DNA from: an uncultured Prevotella sp.
GTDB taxonomy: Bacteria; Bacteroidota; Bacteroidia; Bacteroidales; Bacteroidaceae
Direction of reading: 5' to 3'
NCBI GenBank assembly: GCA_947165435.1
Contig: CAMVAI010000001.1
Coordinates: 1-64,000, forward strand
DNA: 64,000 nt
The position numbers and the translations under genes were made by a program. Below the pieces are notes generated by a model. That model was not told the DNA's origin. It saw nothing but the letters and a program-made list of their open reading frames with translations, and made no database searches. Positions 7,926 to 19,424 of the stretch are shown here, piece after piece. Every line of letters begins with the position of its first letter. Positions within the stretch are counted from its first letter, which is position 1.

Positions 7926-9078
7926 AGGCCATGATGGTGATGTCGTCGCTTTGGGGGGCCGAGCCGGCAAAGGCTCGAACGTCGGCCAGCTGTGCGTCGA
8001 TGATTTCCTGGCATGTCTTGTCATACACCGTGCCCAGGACGTGCTCCATACGGGACTCGCCGTATTCCTCGAAATCGGTATTGAAGGCTTCGTTCACGCC
8101 GTCGGTGTACAGTAGCAGCGTGTCGCCGGGGGCCAGGTGTGCCTCACCGTCGCTGTACGTCATGTCGGGCATGATGCCCAGAACGCAGTTGGTGCTTTGG
8201 GGCAGTTGCTCCACACGCCCGTTGGCACGCAGGATATAGGGCGCGTTGTGGCCTCCGTTGCAGTAGGTCAGCTGACCGGTGGAGATGGTGTAGATGGCAT
8301 AGAACACGGTGACGAACATCTGGTCAACCGACTCCCTGCACAGCAGCTCGTTCGACAGGGTCAGCGTGCTGCCGGCAGTGTCGCCCTGCAGGCCTACGGT
8401 ACGTATCAGCGTGCGGCTGACGGCCATGAAGATGGCGGCAGGAACACCCTTGCCGCTGACGTCGGCCATGACGAGGCCGATGTGGTCGGCATCGATTCGG
8501 AAGAAGTCGTAGAAGTCGCCGCCGACATCCTTGGCAGGGGTCATCAGCGCAGCCAGGTCGAGCTGTGACTCGTTCTCGGGGAATGGGGGGAAGATGCGGG
8601 GCAGGATGGCATGCTGTATCTCCGACGCCACGGCCAGGTCGGTCTTCAGCGACTCCAGCTGGCTGTGCTCTTCCTGGGCTTGCTTGATGTATTCTATTTG
8701 CTTGATGGCCTTCTCGATGGTTACGCTGAGGTCTTCCAGGTCGATGGGCTTCGTGGCAAAGTCGAAGGCACCGCCGTTCATGGCCTGGCGGATGTTGCTC
8801 ATGTCGCCATAGGCACTCACCATGATGCACTTCAAGGATGGATTCTGCATCTCGTTCACCTTGGCGAGCAGCGTCAGACCGTCCATTTCAGGCATGTTGA
8901 TGTCTGACAGGATGATGTCGAAGTCTTTCTCCTTCAACAGCATGGTAAGTGCCTCCAAACCGTTGTGGGCAAAGTGGAATTCGTATTCGCCCTTGCGGAT
9001 TTTGCGGCGGAAAAACTGTGTCAGAAGCGACTCGAGGTCTGCCTCGTCATCGACACTGAGTATCTTTGCTGGTTTCAT
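7909..9078 (-). CDS. Response regulator fused to SpoIIE/PP2C-type serine phosphatase
   Basis: The 389-residue protein has a CheY-like receiver at 1-125 with the acidic pair DD10-11, phospho-acceptor Asp59 in ILSDINMPEMDG, the conserved SAYGD and Lys110 in ATKPID. A helical linker (about 126-160) leads to a PP2C/SpoIIE domain with metal-binding motifs VGGDFYDF (185-193), ADVSGKG (205-211), YTDGVNEA and SDDITIMAL. Proteins of this RsbU-like architecture dephosphorylate anti-anti-sigma factors when the receiver is phosphorylated. No STAS or RsbW-like partner is present in the window, so the substrate is unknown. It is first in the operon and most likely receives phosphate from the soluble kinase at 2617-3438. 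Confidence 0.93.
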   Translation of the reverse strand: MKPAKILSVDDEADLESLLTQFFRRKIRKGEYEFHFAHNGLEALTMLLKEKDFDIILSDINMPEMDGLTLLAKVNEMQNPSLKCIMVSAYGDMSNIRQAMNGGAFDFATKPIDLEDLSVTIEKAIKQIEYIKQAQEEHSQLESLKTDLAVASEIQHAILPRIFPPFPENESQLDLAALMTPAKDVGGDFYDFFRIDADHIGLVMADVSGKGVPAAIFMAVSRTLIRTVGLQGDTAGSTLTLSNELLCRESVDQMFVTVFYAIYTISTGQLTYCNGGHNAPYILRANGRVEQLPQSTNCVLGIMPDMTYSDGEAHLAPGDTLLLYTDGVNEAFNTDFEEYGESRMEHVLGTVYDKTCQEIIDAQLADVRAFAGSAPQSDDITIMALKRRA

Positions 9079-9118
9079 TGTCTATGGGTCTTTTGGAATT
9101 ACTTGTGTTATCAGCCTG

Positions 9119-9148
9119 CAAATTTAATAAAAAATTATGAATCAGCAA
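9119..9148 (-). promoter_or_regulatory. Bacteroidetes-type promoter of the sensory operon
   Basis: Read on the minus strand, TTG (9148-9146), a 19-bp spacer and TAAATTTG (9126-9119) match the Bacteroidetes -33/-7 promoter pattern (TTTG, 19-21 bp, TAnnTTTG). The start codon of the response-regulator gene is at 9078, leaving a leader of about 35 nt. No other gene lies between it and the operon. Confidence 0.65.
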
Positions 9149-9216
9149 TATGTATCGCCTTAAAATAAACTTTATTTAAGTAGAACAAGCCAAATATCTG
9201 GCCGAAGCGCATCAGA

Positions 9217-12177
<2,961 letters not shown>

Positions 12178-15100
12178 CTATTGTACTTTCAGTTCTTTAA
12201 ACTCGATGGCATCGGTGGCAATGTGTAGGCGGTAGGTGCCGGCATTGATCTGCGTACCGGTGGTGGTGGAGAGCATCTTGAATTTCGGTGGCGTGGGCGG
12301 GAATGTCACGTCGCGGTCAACGAGCACGATGTTCTTGGCATCGGTGATGGTCATGCGCGCGGTGACGGGCTGGCCCGTCGTGTTCTTGTAACGGAAACGG
12401 AGGGCGTATTCCTGACCGAGGCCGGGGGTGATGACGAAGGTGGTGCCAGAAGGGGAGCCTTTTGGAGCAGCTGACTGCTTCTTTCCTTTGCTGGCCTGTT
12501 TTCCGTTAATAGGCTGATAGACGGTGGCGGGGCGCGCCTCGGTGTCCTGGGGCAATTCTGCTTTGGGCAGCTTGGCAATGGTGTCGGTGTCCAGGGCGTG
12601 CCAGTCGATGGCATCCTGCTGCACTTGCGGCCACTCTGGAACAATCGCTCTGGCAACCGCTACGGCAATGCCACAGATGACGGCCTGGCCGGCCTTCACT
12701 TCGGGGAAGGCGATGCGCAGGCGTCCGTTCTGGGCCTTGGCATATACCACGCGCTTCAGGGCTCCGCAGTAGCCGGCTTCTGCCCACGGGTCGAGGTCGT
12801 CGATGACGGTCTGCCCGTTGACGGCCACGTCGAAGATGCGCAGACCTTCGTAGTCGGCGGTCTCTGAGGCTTCACGGCCGTGCCACGGTTCAGTGAAGTA
12901 GAGCTCGATGCGGTAGAGGGTGGTGTCAGCGGATGAACCGCTGACCGCTGTGACTGGCAGGTCGTACCACAGACGGTGGCGACCGAAGCGGAAGCGCTGG
13001 AAAAGTTCGTCGCTCTGTGTGCCGCGAATGTCGGCGGTGATGTGGCGCTGCGAGGCCTGCAGGGCATGGATGCCAGGGAAGTCCTGACCCCATGAGTGGC
13101 TATGCAGGGTGTCGTCGGCCTGCCACTGTTGGCCGAACTCATCGCGGAAGGCATCGCCGCCGCAGTTGATGCGGTAGAGGTAGTGGTAGCCGGGGGCGGC
13201 TTTCACGAGGTCACGGTTGCGGTCGGCAGCGGTGGGGAGGGCGGTTGCGGTGGGGAGGGCGCCCGACGATGAATCGTCGGAAACGGGGGCAGCGTAGCGG
13301 TGGCGGTACATATAGTAGGCTGGGGTAGGCTCTTCCCAGGCAGTGACGAGACCCTTGTAGTTGATGGGACCTATCTTGTCGATGCGGCGCAGGGCACCGT
13401 CGGGCTGGATGCGTCCGGGGTTGTCGTGAGAATTGAAGATCCATTGGAAATGGCCGCAAACGCCGTGGTGGCCCGATGGGAAACCATCGGATACAGCGGC
13501 ATGGGGCACGGTATCGGCGAAAGCCTTCTCGGCCAGACGGGCCTTGGTTTCAAGTAGGTGGGTGAACGACTCCTCGCTGTATTTCGCGTCGCCGTGCAGG
13601 TCGATGGTGCGCCAGGCACCGTATTCACCGTTCAACAGCTGCTCGGGCTGCGAGAGCTCGCGGTCGTAGTTGTCGGCCGTGCCGCCGTAGGTGCCGCTCC
13701 AGTTCTGGATGACGTTCCAGTCGGTGCCCTCGCCGCCGTTGCAGGTGGTGATGGCACGCTGGTCACGGCAGGTGGGGTCGAGACTGCGGATGATGTCGGA
13801 ACACTCCTCGGCGAAGGCCTTGGGCAGCACACTCTCGTTCTGCAGTCCCCAGAGGATGATGCTGGGTGAGTTGCGGCGTTCCTTGATCCAGCGTATGAGC
13901 AGCCGTTTGAAGTTGTCGCGGAACTGTGGCGTGTCGTACCAGATGTGTGCCGAGAACTGGCTCCAGAAGAGCACGCCCTGCTCGTCGCATAGCTGTTGGT
14001 AGAGCAGGTTGTGGGGCTGGTGGGCCTCGCGCAGGGCATTGAAACCGGCATTGGTAATCTGCTTCATGCGCGAGCGAATCTGCTCGGGCGAGAAGGCATG
14101 GCTATTGCCAAGGAGGTGTTCATATTCGCAGGTGCCGTTGATAAATACGGGCGTGCCGTTGAGGCAGAAGCGGTGGTCGCCGTCTTTGCGGTGGACGGGC
14201 CACGAGATGCTTCGGATGCCGAAGGGCGTGCGCACCTCGTCGGTGGTGACCGTACCGGTGGCAAAACCATTGGACACACTGGATGCGGCCGGAGTGGTAG
14301 CAGATGCGGAAGATGCGGTAGATGCGGCCGGGCGTTTAATCATGGTGGAGAGGGTGTAGAGGTAGGGGTCACCGATGCTCCATCGGTGGGCATTGCTGAC
14401 AGCCTCGGCATGGCGGAGCGTGCGGGTCTCGCCGGGCTGGAGCGTGACGGGCTGTACATGGCGGAACACCTGCTTGCCCGAGGCCAGCGTAAACTTGTTC
14501 ACCAACTCAATCTGCTGGGGATGGTTGGTGTAGTTCTTCACCTCGGTGTCAATGAATACGGAGTCGCAGGCGGCATTGTTCCAGATGTGGACACCGAACG
14601 GCTCGATGCGCACTGCGTCGGTCTCGATGAGGCTGACGGGCCGGAAGATGCCGAAGGGCTGCGAGCCTTCGCTGAATCCCCACTCCGACGAGCATCCGCC
14701 ACAGACCCACGGCGAGGCCGTCTGCATGGCGGGGTGGTCCACAGCGACGGTCAGCGTGTTCTGGCCGCTGTGTAGGTGGTCGGTGACATCGAGCGTCCAT
14801 ACCGTGCGGCCTACCAGCTCTTTGGGATAGCGGTGGCCGTTGAGCGTGACGGTGGCGTAGGTGCCGACACCCTCGAACTGGAGGAAGTAGCGGCGCCCCT
14901 CGCGCTTGTCGCTGTCGAATGTCTTGCTATATATTGCCGAGCCGTGGAGATTGCCATGGCGGAGCTGGCGGTAGCCGTAGTAGTCGTCGAAATTATGGGG
15001 GAGGTTGATGGTTGTAGCGATAAAATCGCTACCAATTGACGAAGGCTGCGAGACGTGAGAGGCAATAGATGAAGGCTGCGAGCTGTGAGGGGCAAGGCAG

Positions 15101-16329
15101 CGGGCCGTCCAGCCCTCGTTGAGGGGCGTGACGGTGCGGCGGCCTTTGCGCTCGGGGGCGGGAAAGCGCACGGCAGAGCGGCCCATGGGGACGCTGGTGG
15201 CTACGGCGATGCCGCGCTGCTGGTCGTTGTTGACGGCGCAGTAGAAATGATACACCACGCCGTCGTGCTTCACCACGTAGCTCTTGTGGGCAAACAGCTC
15301 GTCGTAGGGCTTAGAGGGGATGATGAGGTCGGGACCGTCCCAGTCTTGCCAGTGGATGAGGTCGCGCGAGACGGCGAAGGTGTTGTAGGCGGCATACTTT
15401 CGGGCGGGGTTGTAGGCCGAGAAGTAGAACATGACGTAGAGAGCCTCCCCCCTGCCCCCTCCCAAAGAGGGGATGTTCATGCGCACTATCTGGGCATCGC
15501 CGGTGATGGTGCCGTCGCTGTCGTGGGCGAAGACGGGATTGCCGCTGTAGCGTCGCCAGTGCTTCATGTCGTTGGAGAGGGCGATGCCGATGCGCTCGCC
15601 CTTGGGGTGGGTGCTGTCCTTGCCACCGGCATTGTAGAACATGAGGAAGCGGTACTTCTGCAGTTCGGGCGGCAGTAAATGATTCGCTTTCCCCGTTCCG
15701 CTGTTCACTTCGTAGATGGTGCTCTTGTACTGCGTCATGTATTCCCACCACTGGGCGTCCTTGTCGTTGTAGCTCATGAGCGGACGGTCCTGCGTCTGCC
15801 ACTGGTGCGCCTTTGTGACATCCCCCTTGGTCGAGGCGATGCCGATGCTCAGCGGTGCATTCACGGCCTCATAGCCTGTGCCGGGTCCGCCAATATAGGT
15901 CATGTAGTAGCGACCTTTATAGGTTCCGATGTCATAACTGCCGCCCCATTCGTAGTCGATGAGTGCCGGGAAACCGCCCCGCTGGTTCTGGTCCCAGAGG
16001 TTGGCACCGTCGGCGGGATAGGCCAGCAGGCGCCCCTCGGTCTGCCAGTGCAGCAGGTCGTCGCTCGTCGCCAGCCATGTCTCGTAGCCGCGCCCGTCGG
16101 TGCCGTCCTTGCCGTTATATACCACGTAGGTCATCAGCCACCGTCCGTCTTTGCGGAACACGGTGGGACAGTCTATCTTATGGTAGTTGTCTGTTGGAGC
16201 CACCACCATTCCGTATTTATAGGGTGTGCGCACCTCCTGGTAGATGCGCCGCATCTGCTGTTCGCTGATGTTTTGTGCCGTGACGGCGAGGCTGACGAAA
16301 ACAAATAGCGCGGTCAGTTTTATTTTCAT
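12178..16329 (-). CDS. Three-domain secreted glycosidase: GH43/GH130-like propeller + GH2 + malectin-like
   Basis: This 1383-residue protein begins with a signal peptide. Residues about 25-385 form a five-bladed-propeller glycosidase domain (KIDCPTVFRKDGRWLMTYV, GDAQIVRM, DELFAHKSYVVKHDG) resembling GH43 or GH130-like enzymes. Residues about 400-1040 are a GH2 enzyme (INLPHNFDDYYGYRQL, WVCGGCSSEWGFS, acid/base Glu in WGLQNESVLP, candidate nucleophile Glu in LNGEYGAW). Residues about 1090-1260 resemble a malectin-like carbohydrate-binding domain (YRINCGGDAF, RIELYFTEPW), and a short beta domain ends the protein. Joining two catalytic domains would place successive side-chain cleavages on one polypeptide. 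At least five in-frame hairpin repeats interrupt domain loops. It follows the GH67-like gene by 23 bp. The substrate is not determined; pectin side chains are a guess from context. Confidence 0.85.
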   Translation of the reverse strand: MKIKLTALFVFVSLAVTAQNISEQQMRRIYQEVRTPYKYGMVVAPTDNYHKIDCPTVFRKDGRWLMTYVVYNGKDGTDGRGYETWLATSDDLLHWQTEGRLLAYPADGANLWDQNQRGGFPALIDYEWGGSYDIGTYKGRYYMTYIGGPGTGYEAVNAPLSIGIASTKGDVTKAHQWQTQDRPLMSYNDKDAQWWEYMTQYKSTIYEVNSGTGKANHLLPPELQKYRFLMFYNAGGKDSTHPKGERIGIALSNDMKHWRRYSGNPVFAHDSDGTITGDAQIVRMNIPSLGGGRGEALYVMFYFSAYNPARKYAAYNTFAVSRDLIHWQDWDGPDLIIPSKPYDELFAHKSYVVKHDGVVYHFYCAVNNDQQRGIAVATSVPMGRSAVRFPAPERKGRRTVTPLNEGWTARCLAPHSSQPSSIASHVSQPSSIGSDFIATTINLPHNFDDYYGYRQLRHGNLHGSAIYSKTFDSDKREGRRYFLQFEGVGTYATVTLNGHRYPKELVGRTVWTLDVTDHLHSGQNTLTVAVDHPAMQTASPWVCGGCSSEWGFSEGSQPFGIFRPVSLIETDAVRIEPFGVHIWNNAACDSVFIDTEVKNYTNHPQQIELVNKFTLASGKQVFRHVQPVTLQPGETRTLRHAEAVSNAHRWSIGDPYLYTLSTMIKRPAASTASSASATTPAASSVSNGFATGTVTTDEVRTPFGIRSISWPVHRKDGDHRFCLNGTPVFINGTCEYEHLLGNSHAFSPEQIRSRMKQITNAGFNALREAHQPHNLLYQQLCDEQGVLFWSQFSAHIWYDTPQFRDNFKRLLIRWIKERRNSPSIILWGLQNESVLPKAFAEECSDIIRSLDPTCRDQRAITTCNGGEGTDWNVIQNWSGTYGGTADNYDRELSQPEQLLNGEYGAWRTIDLHGDAKYSEESFTHLLETKARLAEKAFADTVPHAAVSDGFPSGHHGVCGHFQWIFNSHDNPGRIQPDGALRRIDKIGPINYKGLVTAWEEPTPAYYMYRHRYAAPVSDDSSSGALPTATALPTAADRNRDLVKAAPGYHYLYRINCGGDAFRDEFGQQWQADDTLHSHSWGQDFPGIHALQASQRHITADIRGTQSDELFQRFRFGRHRLWYDLPVTAVSGSSADTTLYRIELYFTEPWHGREASETADYEGLRIFDVAVNGQTVIDDLDPWAEAGYCGALKRVVYAKAQNGRLRIAFPEVKAGQAVICGIAVAVARAIVPEWPQVQQDAIDWHALDTDTIAKLPKAELPQDTEARPATVYQPINGKQASKGKKQSAAPKGSPSGTTFVITPGLGQEYALRFRYKNTTGQPVTARMTITDAKNIVLVDRDVTFPPTPPKFKMLSTTTGTQINAGTYRLHIATDAIEFKELKVQ
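12925..12945. repeat. Family-B hairpin, in frame in the malectin-like domain
   Basis: GTCAGCGGATGAACCGCTGAC is a perfect 8-bp inverted repeat with a 5-nt loop. On the coding strand it is read as part of VSGSSAD, which lengthens the loop before the TLYRIELYF strand. Confidence 0.8.
13220..13280. repeat. 18-bp tandem repeat plus family-B hairpin in the GH2-malectin linker
   Basis: GCGGTGGGGAGGGCG is repeated with an 18-bp period (encoding ALPTAT/ALPTAA) and is followed by the 18-nt hairpin CCGACGATGAATCGTCGG at 13263-13280 (encoding SDDSSSG). Together they form the linker between the GH2 and malectin-like domains. Confidence 0.75.
13473..13490. repeat. Family-B hairpin, in frame in the GH2 barrel
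   Basis: CCGATGGGAAACCATCGG is a perfect 7-bp stem with a GAAA loop, read as SDGFPSG on the coding strand. It falls between the last barrel helices, where GH2 relatives have a shorter connection. Confidence 0.75.
14255..14340. repeat. Degenerate family-B hairpin with Ala/Ser/Thr-rich repeat tract
   Basis: CCGGTGGCAAAACCATTGG is an imperfect version of the hairpin seen at 17637 and 20176. It is followed by repeats of a GATGCGG/GCAGATGCGG type encoding SSASATTPAASS. The tract interrupts the GH2 Ig-like domain between TLSTM and VRTPFGIRSI. Confidence 0.55.
15014..15098. repeat. Family-B hairpin with a 30-bp direct duplication
   Basis: GTAGCGATAAAATCGCTAC (15014-15032) is a perfect stem-loop read as GSDFIAT. 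Next to it GAAGGCTGCGAG plus flanking bases occurs twice about 30 bp apart, encoding SQPSSIASHVSQPSSI. The insert lies just before the conserved INLPHNF start of the GH2 domain. Confidence 0.75.
15444..15473. repeat. Family-A GC-rich element in the GH43-like domain
   Basis: CCTCCCCCCTGCCCCCTCCC and AAAGAGGGG form an imperfect GC-rich inverted repeat read in frame as IPSLGGGRGEA. It inserts between RMN and LYVMFYF, adjacent strands of the propeller. Confidence 0.7.
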
Positions 16330-16352
16330 CGTTTATTATTGTTTTATTATTT

Positions 16353-19196
16353 TTATTTTTGGAACAGCCAGTCAACCTCGCCCGACGGACCGTTGAGTCC
16401 GCAGTCGCGCGGCTTGATGTCGCTGGTGGTGAAACCGGCCACCATCAGGATGCCCTTGGGCAGGCGTAGCGTCTGGCGACCGGCGGGGAGCGTGTATTGA
16501 TGGATATTCACTTTTGGCATCTGTACGATGCTGATGGCATTGGTCAGTAGCGGCTCGGCCTGGCCGTACTCATTGCCCGTGGCATCAATCTCCAATTTGG
16601 GAGCCTTGGCCCATTTCGGGTCGTCGTCTTTGAACAGGCCGACGAGCAGCTTGACGGGCGTGTCGCTCTCATACTCGATGGTGGTGCCTATGATGCGGGT
16701 GGTGTCGCGGTTGAGCACGAGGGCCTGCAGGTTGGCGAGCTCCGGGGCGATGGAGTCAACGGGGGTGTCGGGGCGGTTCTCGAAGAGGATGGCACCCTTC
16801 TTCAGCGTTTGAAGTTTGAAGTTTGAAGTTTGAAGTTTATGAATTGTTACTTCGGCGGGCTGGGCGGGCAGGATCTTGACATCGGCGAGGGCTGCGGGGT
16901 GCTTCAGCTTCTCGATGTTGGCGCGGAAGGCATCCAGCTCTTCCTGATAGACGGTGGCCAGCTCCGACCATGTCTTCATCTTGCCACCGTCGCCGCCTAC
17001 GGGGATACGGCGCTGGGCCGTCTGCATGCTGTTGGCATAGAGATACCAGTCGTCGGTCATGCGGCTAAGGTCATACCAGATGCTCAGGCTCTGTTCGAGC
17101 CATACGACGGCTGTCTCCAGGTGGGCGATGTCCTGTGTCCACTTGTAGCGTAGCACCTCGGCGGCAGCACGCACCTTCAGCTGGAAGGCTTTGGCGAACG
17201 AGGCATAGCAAAGCATGTCGTTCCACACGCGCTGGTATTCGTCGGCATGGCGGGTGGGCTTGGCGGCAGCGGCTCCCATTTCGACCAGCGCACGGTCGCC
17301 GTGGTTGACACACTGGTCGATGATGTCGAGCGGCAGTTCGCCCTGATGGGGCAAACCCTTGTGCTCTTTCTCGATATACTCGATGAGCTTTTCGCCCTCC
17401 GGGCCGCAGCTCTCGTAGAAGCCGGGGTAGATGGTGTACTTATACGGATTGACCAGTTCGCCCATGGTCATGCCGAGAAGTAGCGTCTGGCGGTTGCCCT
17501 CGGTGATGCCGAAGCGGCGCAGCAGCTTGGGGGCTATCTCGCCGGCCTCGTCGTAGGCGTTGAGCAGATGGCCGGCGGCGATGGTGTCGATGCCGTAGTA
17601 ATCGGCCAGCACGCGCTGCCAGTAGGAACGCTCGGTGGCAGCGGCAAAACCGCTGCCCACAGTGGAGGCGGAAGGACCGCTGCCCACAGTGGAGGCGAGA
17701 GGACCGCTGCCCACAGTGGAGGCGGGGGACATGGAGCCGGTGCGGTCGTTCCAGGCGTAGCGCCCCCAGGCCTGATACCACATCCAGTCGCGGTCGAGCT
17801 GCTTCAGGCGCTGACCGTCGGGCAGCTTGTCGGCGGTGTAAGGCCAGTCCCAGTAGGAGGCTTGGGGGTAGAGGTGCAGTCCTCGGGAGTGGTGTACGCG
17901 GTGCATGGCCTGGACGGTCTTCTGGATGAAGGCAGGACTGGACCAGCGCCACGGTTCCAGATTGGCGAGGATGTGTACGTTGTCGATATGCACGGGAGCG
18001 GCAGCAGCCAGCTGGCGGTGGGTCTCGCCCCAAGGCCCTCCGGGGGTATAGGTGGTCAGGCTCTCGCCCGTGTACTTCGACATCGTATATATATTAGGAT
18101 AGAGCGGCAGGCTCTCCTTCAGCACCAGCGGCCCGTCGGTATCATGCGAGCGCAGCACGATGGGTGGCAGTTTACCCCCTCCTGTCCCCCCCCTGGGGGA
18201 GGCTTTCTGCGCGTCGGCTCCCCTCCCTACTGGGGAGGGGGTGGGGGTGGGGCTGCCCAGTCCGTCCTTGATACCGGGAATGATGGTCTCCTTCATCCAT
18301 TTCACGTCGTCGTCGATGGTGGCCATTGCCTCGCCGAGACATACCAGCAGGCCGACGTTGGGGTAGTTCTTGATGAAGGCTGCTATCGACTTGCGGGTGT
18401 AGTCGCTGATGAGCGGGGTGATGGGGCGGTGGCGGTCTTGCGTCTTCAGACCATAGTGGTCGGCAAAGGGCTTGCTCAGGATGATGTTATAGAACATCTG
18501 GATGACCCAGATGCCGCGACGGTCGGCCTCGTGGGTAAGGAATGAGAACATGTCCACGTTCTTCTGGAACGTCGCCTCGTCCACCTCCAGGGCGAAGGGA
18601 TAGTCCTTCAGCTTGACGAGCGAAGCGAAGGGGTGGCCGTTCCAGAGATACAGCGAGTTGTACTTGTTCTCGACCATCATGTCGAGGTATTTCACCCACT
18701 CCGCCTTGTCATAGAACCAGGGGAAGTTCTCAGGAGTATAGGGATACTCATAGACCCCATGACCGGGCAGATAGACCGTCTTCTGCAGTCCGATACATGT
18801 GCCACGCATCACCATCTGCGGCTGTTCCGTGATGGATTGTTGAAGCCCTGTCGCAGCGAAATGCTCAATGCTGCCAGCCTGCCGGATGCGGTCGGCCAGC
18901 TCCACGCATCCGTAGATGACCCCCGTGGCATCGTTGCCGCTCACGGTGATGCCCTGCTTGCCCTTGGCGATGGTGTAGCCCTCGGCAGGTCCGTTGCCCG
19001 CCACCGACAGCGTAATCTTGTAGTCGGCTTTTTTCTGGGCAACATGATGCCCCATCTCTGTCAACTTCTTCTGCAGATATTCTGCTGCATATTGTTCACG
19101 TGCCGAAGCATGTCTTTCTACTACAATGCTGATGCTCTTGGCCGTTGCCGTTACAGCCATAGAGACCATGATAACGATGGCGATAATCTTCTTCAT
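16353..19196 (-). CDS. GH67-like glycosidase (alpha-glucuronidase/galacturonidase-type fold), secreted
   Basis: This 947-residue protein starts with a signal peptide. An N-terminal alpha/beta domain (REQYAAEYLQKKLTEMG) of the GH67/GH20-associated type is followed by a TIM barrel (WFYDKAEWVKYLDMMVENKYNSL, LVCLGEAMATIDDDVKW, NVHILANLEPWRWSS) and a helical C-terminal region with a final beta domain. I recognise the general architecture of Bacteroidetes alpha-uronidase-like enzymes but cannot assign the catalytic acids or the substrate. A uronic-acid side chain would fit the pectin-like neighbourhood. It carries two kinds of in-frame inserted repeats (near residues 330 and 510) and a 7-bp microsatellite in the 3' part. 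The next gene follows after 23 bp. A conserved upstream element lies at 19210-19255. Confidence 0.7.
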   Translation of the reverse strand: MKKIIAIVIMVSMAVTATAKSISIVVERHASAREQYAAEYLQKKLTEMGHHVAQKKADYKITLSVAGNGPAEGYTIAKGKQGITVSGNDATGVIYGCVELADRIRQAGSIEHFAATGLQQSITEQPQMVMRGTCIGLQKTVYLPGHGVYEYPYTPENFPWFYDKAEWVKYLDMMVENKYNSLYLWNGHPFASLVKLKDYPFALEVDEATFQKNVDMFSFLTHEADRRGIWVIQMFYNIILSKPFADHYGLKTQDRHRPITPLISDYTRKSIAAFIKNYPNVGLLVCLGEAMATIDDDVKWMKETIIPGIKDGLGSPTPTPSPVGRGADAQKASPRGGTGGGKLPPIVLRSHDTDGPLVLKESLPLYPNIYTMSKYTGESLTTYTPGGPWGETHRQLAAAAPVHIDNVHILANLEPWRWSSPAFIQKTVQAMHRVHHSRGLHLYPQASYWDWPYTADKLPDGQRLKQLDRDWMWYQAWGRYAWNDRTGSMSPASTVGSGPLASTVGSGPSASTVGSGFAAATERSYWQRVLADYYGIDTIAAGHLLNAYDEAGEIAPKLLRRFGITEGNRQTLLLGMTMGELVNPYKYTIYPGFYESCGPEGEKLIEYIEKEHKGLPHQGELPLDIIDQCVNHGDRALVEMGAAAAKPTRHADEYQRVWNDMLCYASFAKAFQLKVRAAAEVLRYKWTQDIAHLETAVVWLEQSLSIWYDLSRMTDDWYLYANSMQTAQRRIPVGGDGGKMKTWSELATVYQEELDAFRANIEKLKHPAALADVKILPAQPAEVTIHKLQTSNFKLQTLKKGAILFENRPDTPVDSIAPELANLQALVLNRDTTRIIGTTIEYESDTPVKLLVGLFKDDDPKWAKAPKLEIDATGNEYGQAEPLLTNAISIVQMPKVNIHQYTLPAGRQTLRLPKGILMVAGFTTSDIKPRDCGLNGPSGEVDWLFQK
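16807..16838. repeat. 7-bp microsatellite inside the GH67-like gene
   Basis: GTTTGAA is repeated four and a half times without mismatch, read as KLQTSNFKLQT on the coding strand. Seven is not a multiple of three, so gain or loss of one unit would shift the frame and truncate the protein's C-terminal about 150 residues. Confidence 0.9.
17637..17729. repeat. Family-B hairpin followed by three 27-bp tandem repeats
   Basis: GGCAGCGGCAAAACCGCTGCC (17637-17657) is a perfect 8-bp stem. Its right arm begins a unit ACCGCTGCCCACAGTGGAGG... present three times with a 27-bp period (starts at 17649, 17676 and 17703), encoding STVGSGP(L/S)A repeats. The same hairpin and first unit recur at 20176 in an unrelated gene. 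Confidence 0.9.
18175..18253. repeat. Two family-A GC-rich elements in the GH67-like gene
   Basis: CCCCTCCTGTCCCCCCCCTG with GGGGGAGG (18175-18203) and CTCCCCTCCCTACTGGGGAG with GGGGTGGGGGTGGGG (18219-18253) are two GC-rich inverted repeats 15 bp apart. Both are read in frame as SPTPTPSPVGRG and SPRGGTGGG, between IPGIKDGL and PPIVLRSHDT. Confidence 0.85.
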
Positions 19197-19209
19197 AATA
19201 TTATGCAGT

Positions 19210-19255
19210 ATCTATATTATATAGATAATGACTGACGAAAAGGCAAAATGTCATC
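19210..19255 (-). promoter_or_regulatory. Upstream element with AT palindrome before the GH67-like gene
   Basis: On the minus strand GATGACATTTTGCC...TCGTCAGTC is followed by ATCTATATAATATAGAT, a 17-nt palindrome ending about 14 nt before the start codon. A similar arrangement precedes the GH140 and GH95 genes. It may be an operator or a leader hairpin. The function is inferred only from the repetition. Confidence 0.45.
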
Positions 19256-19424
19256 ATACCCAATGGTCATCATGTAGTAGGGTGGGCAGATATTTTTTTC
19301 TACGAAAATCATCATTGTTAGCTCTTTTCCTACAAAACAGTGCGGACTGTTAGAGGAATAATGTGTATTTTTGCAGCTGATACGGGGAAATCCGTTTTTT
19401 GGGGTGCTATCCTTTCCAAAAAAA

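Noticed and set aside
17637-17729. Possible CRISPR array
   Set aside because: The 27-bp units are contiguous with no spacers and are translated as 9-residue repeats.
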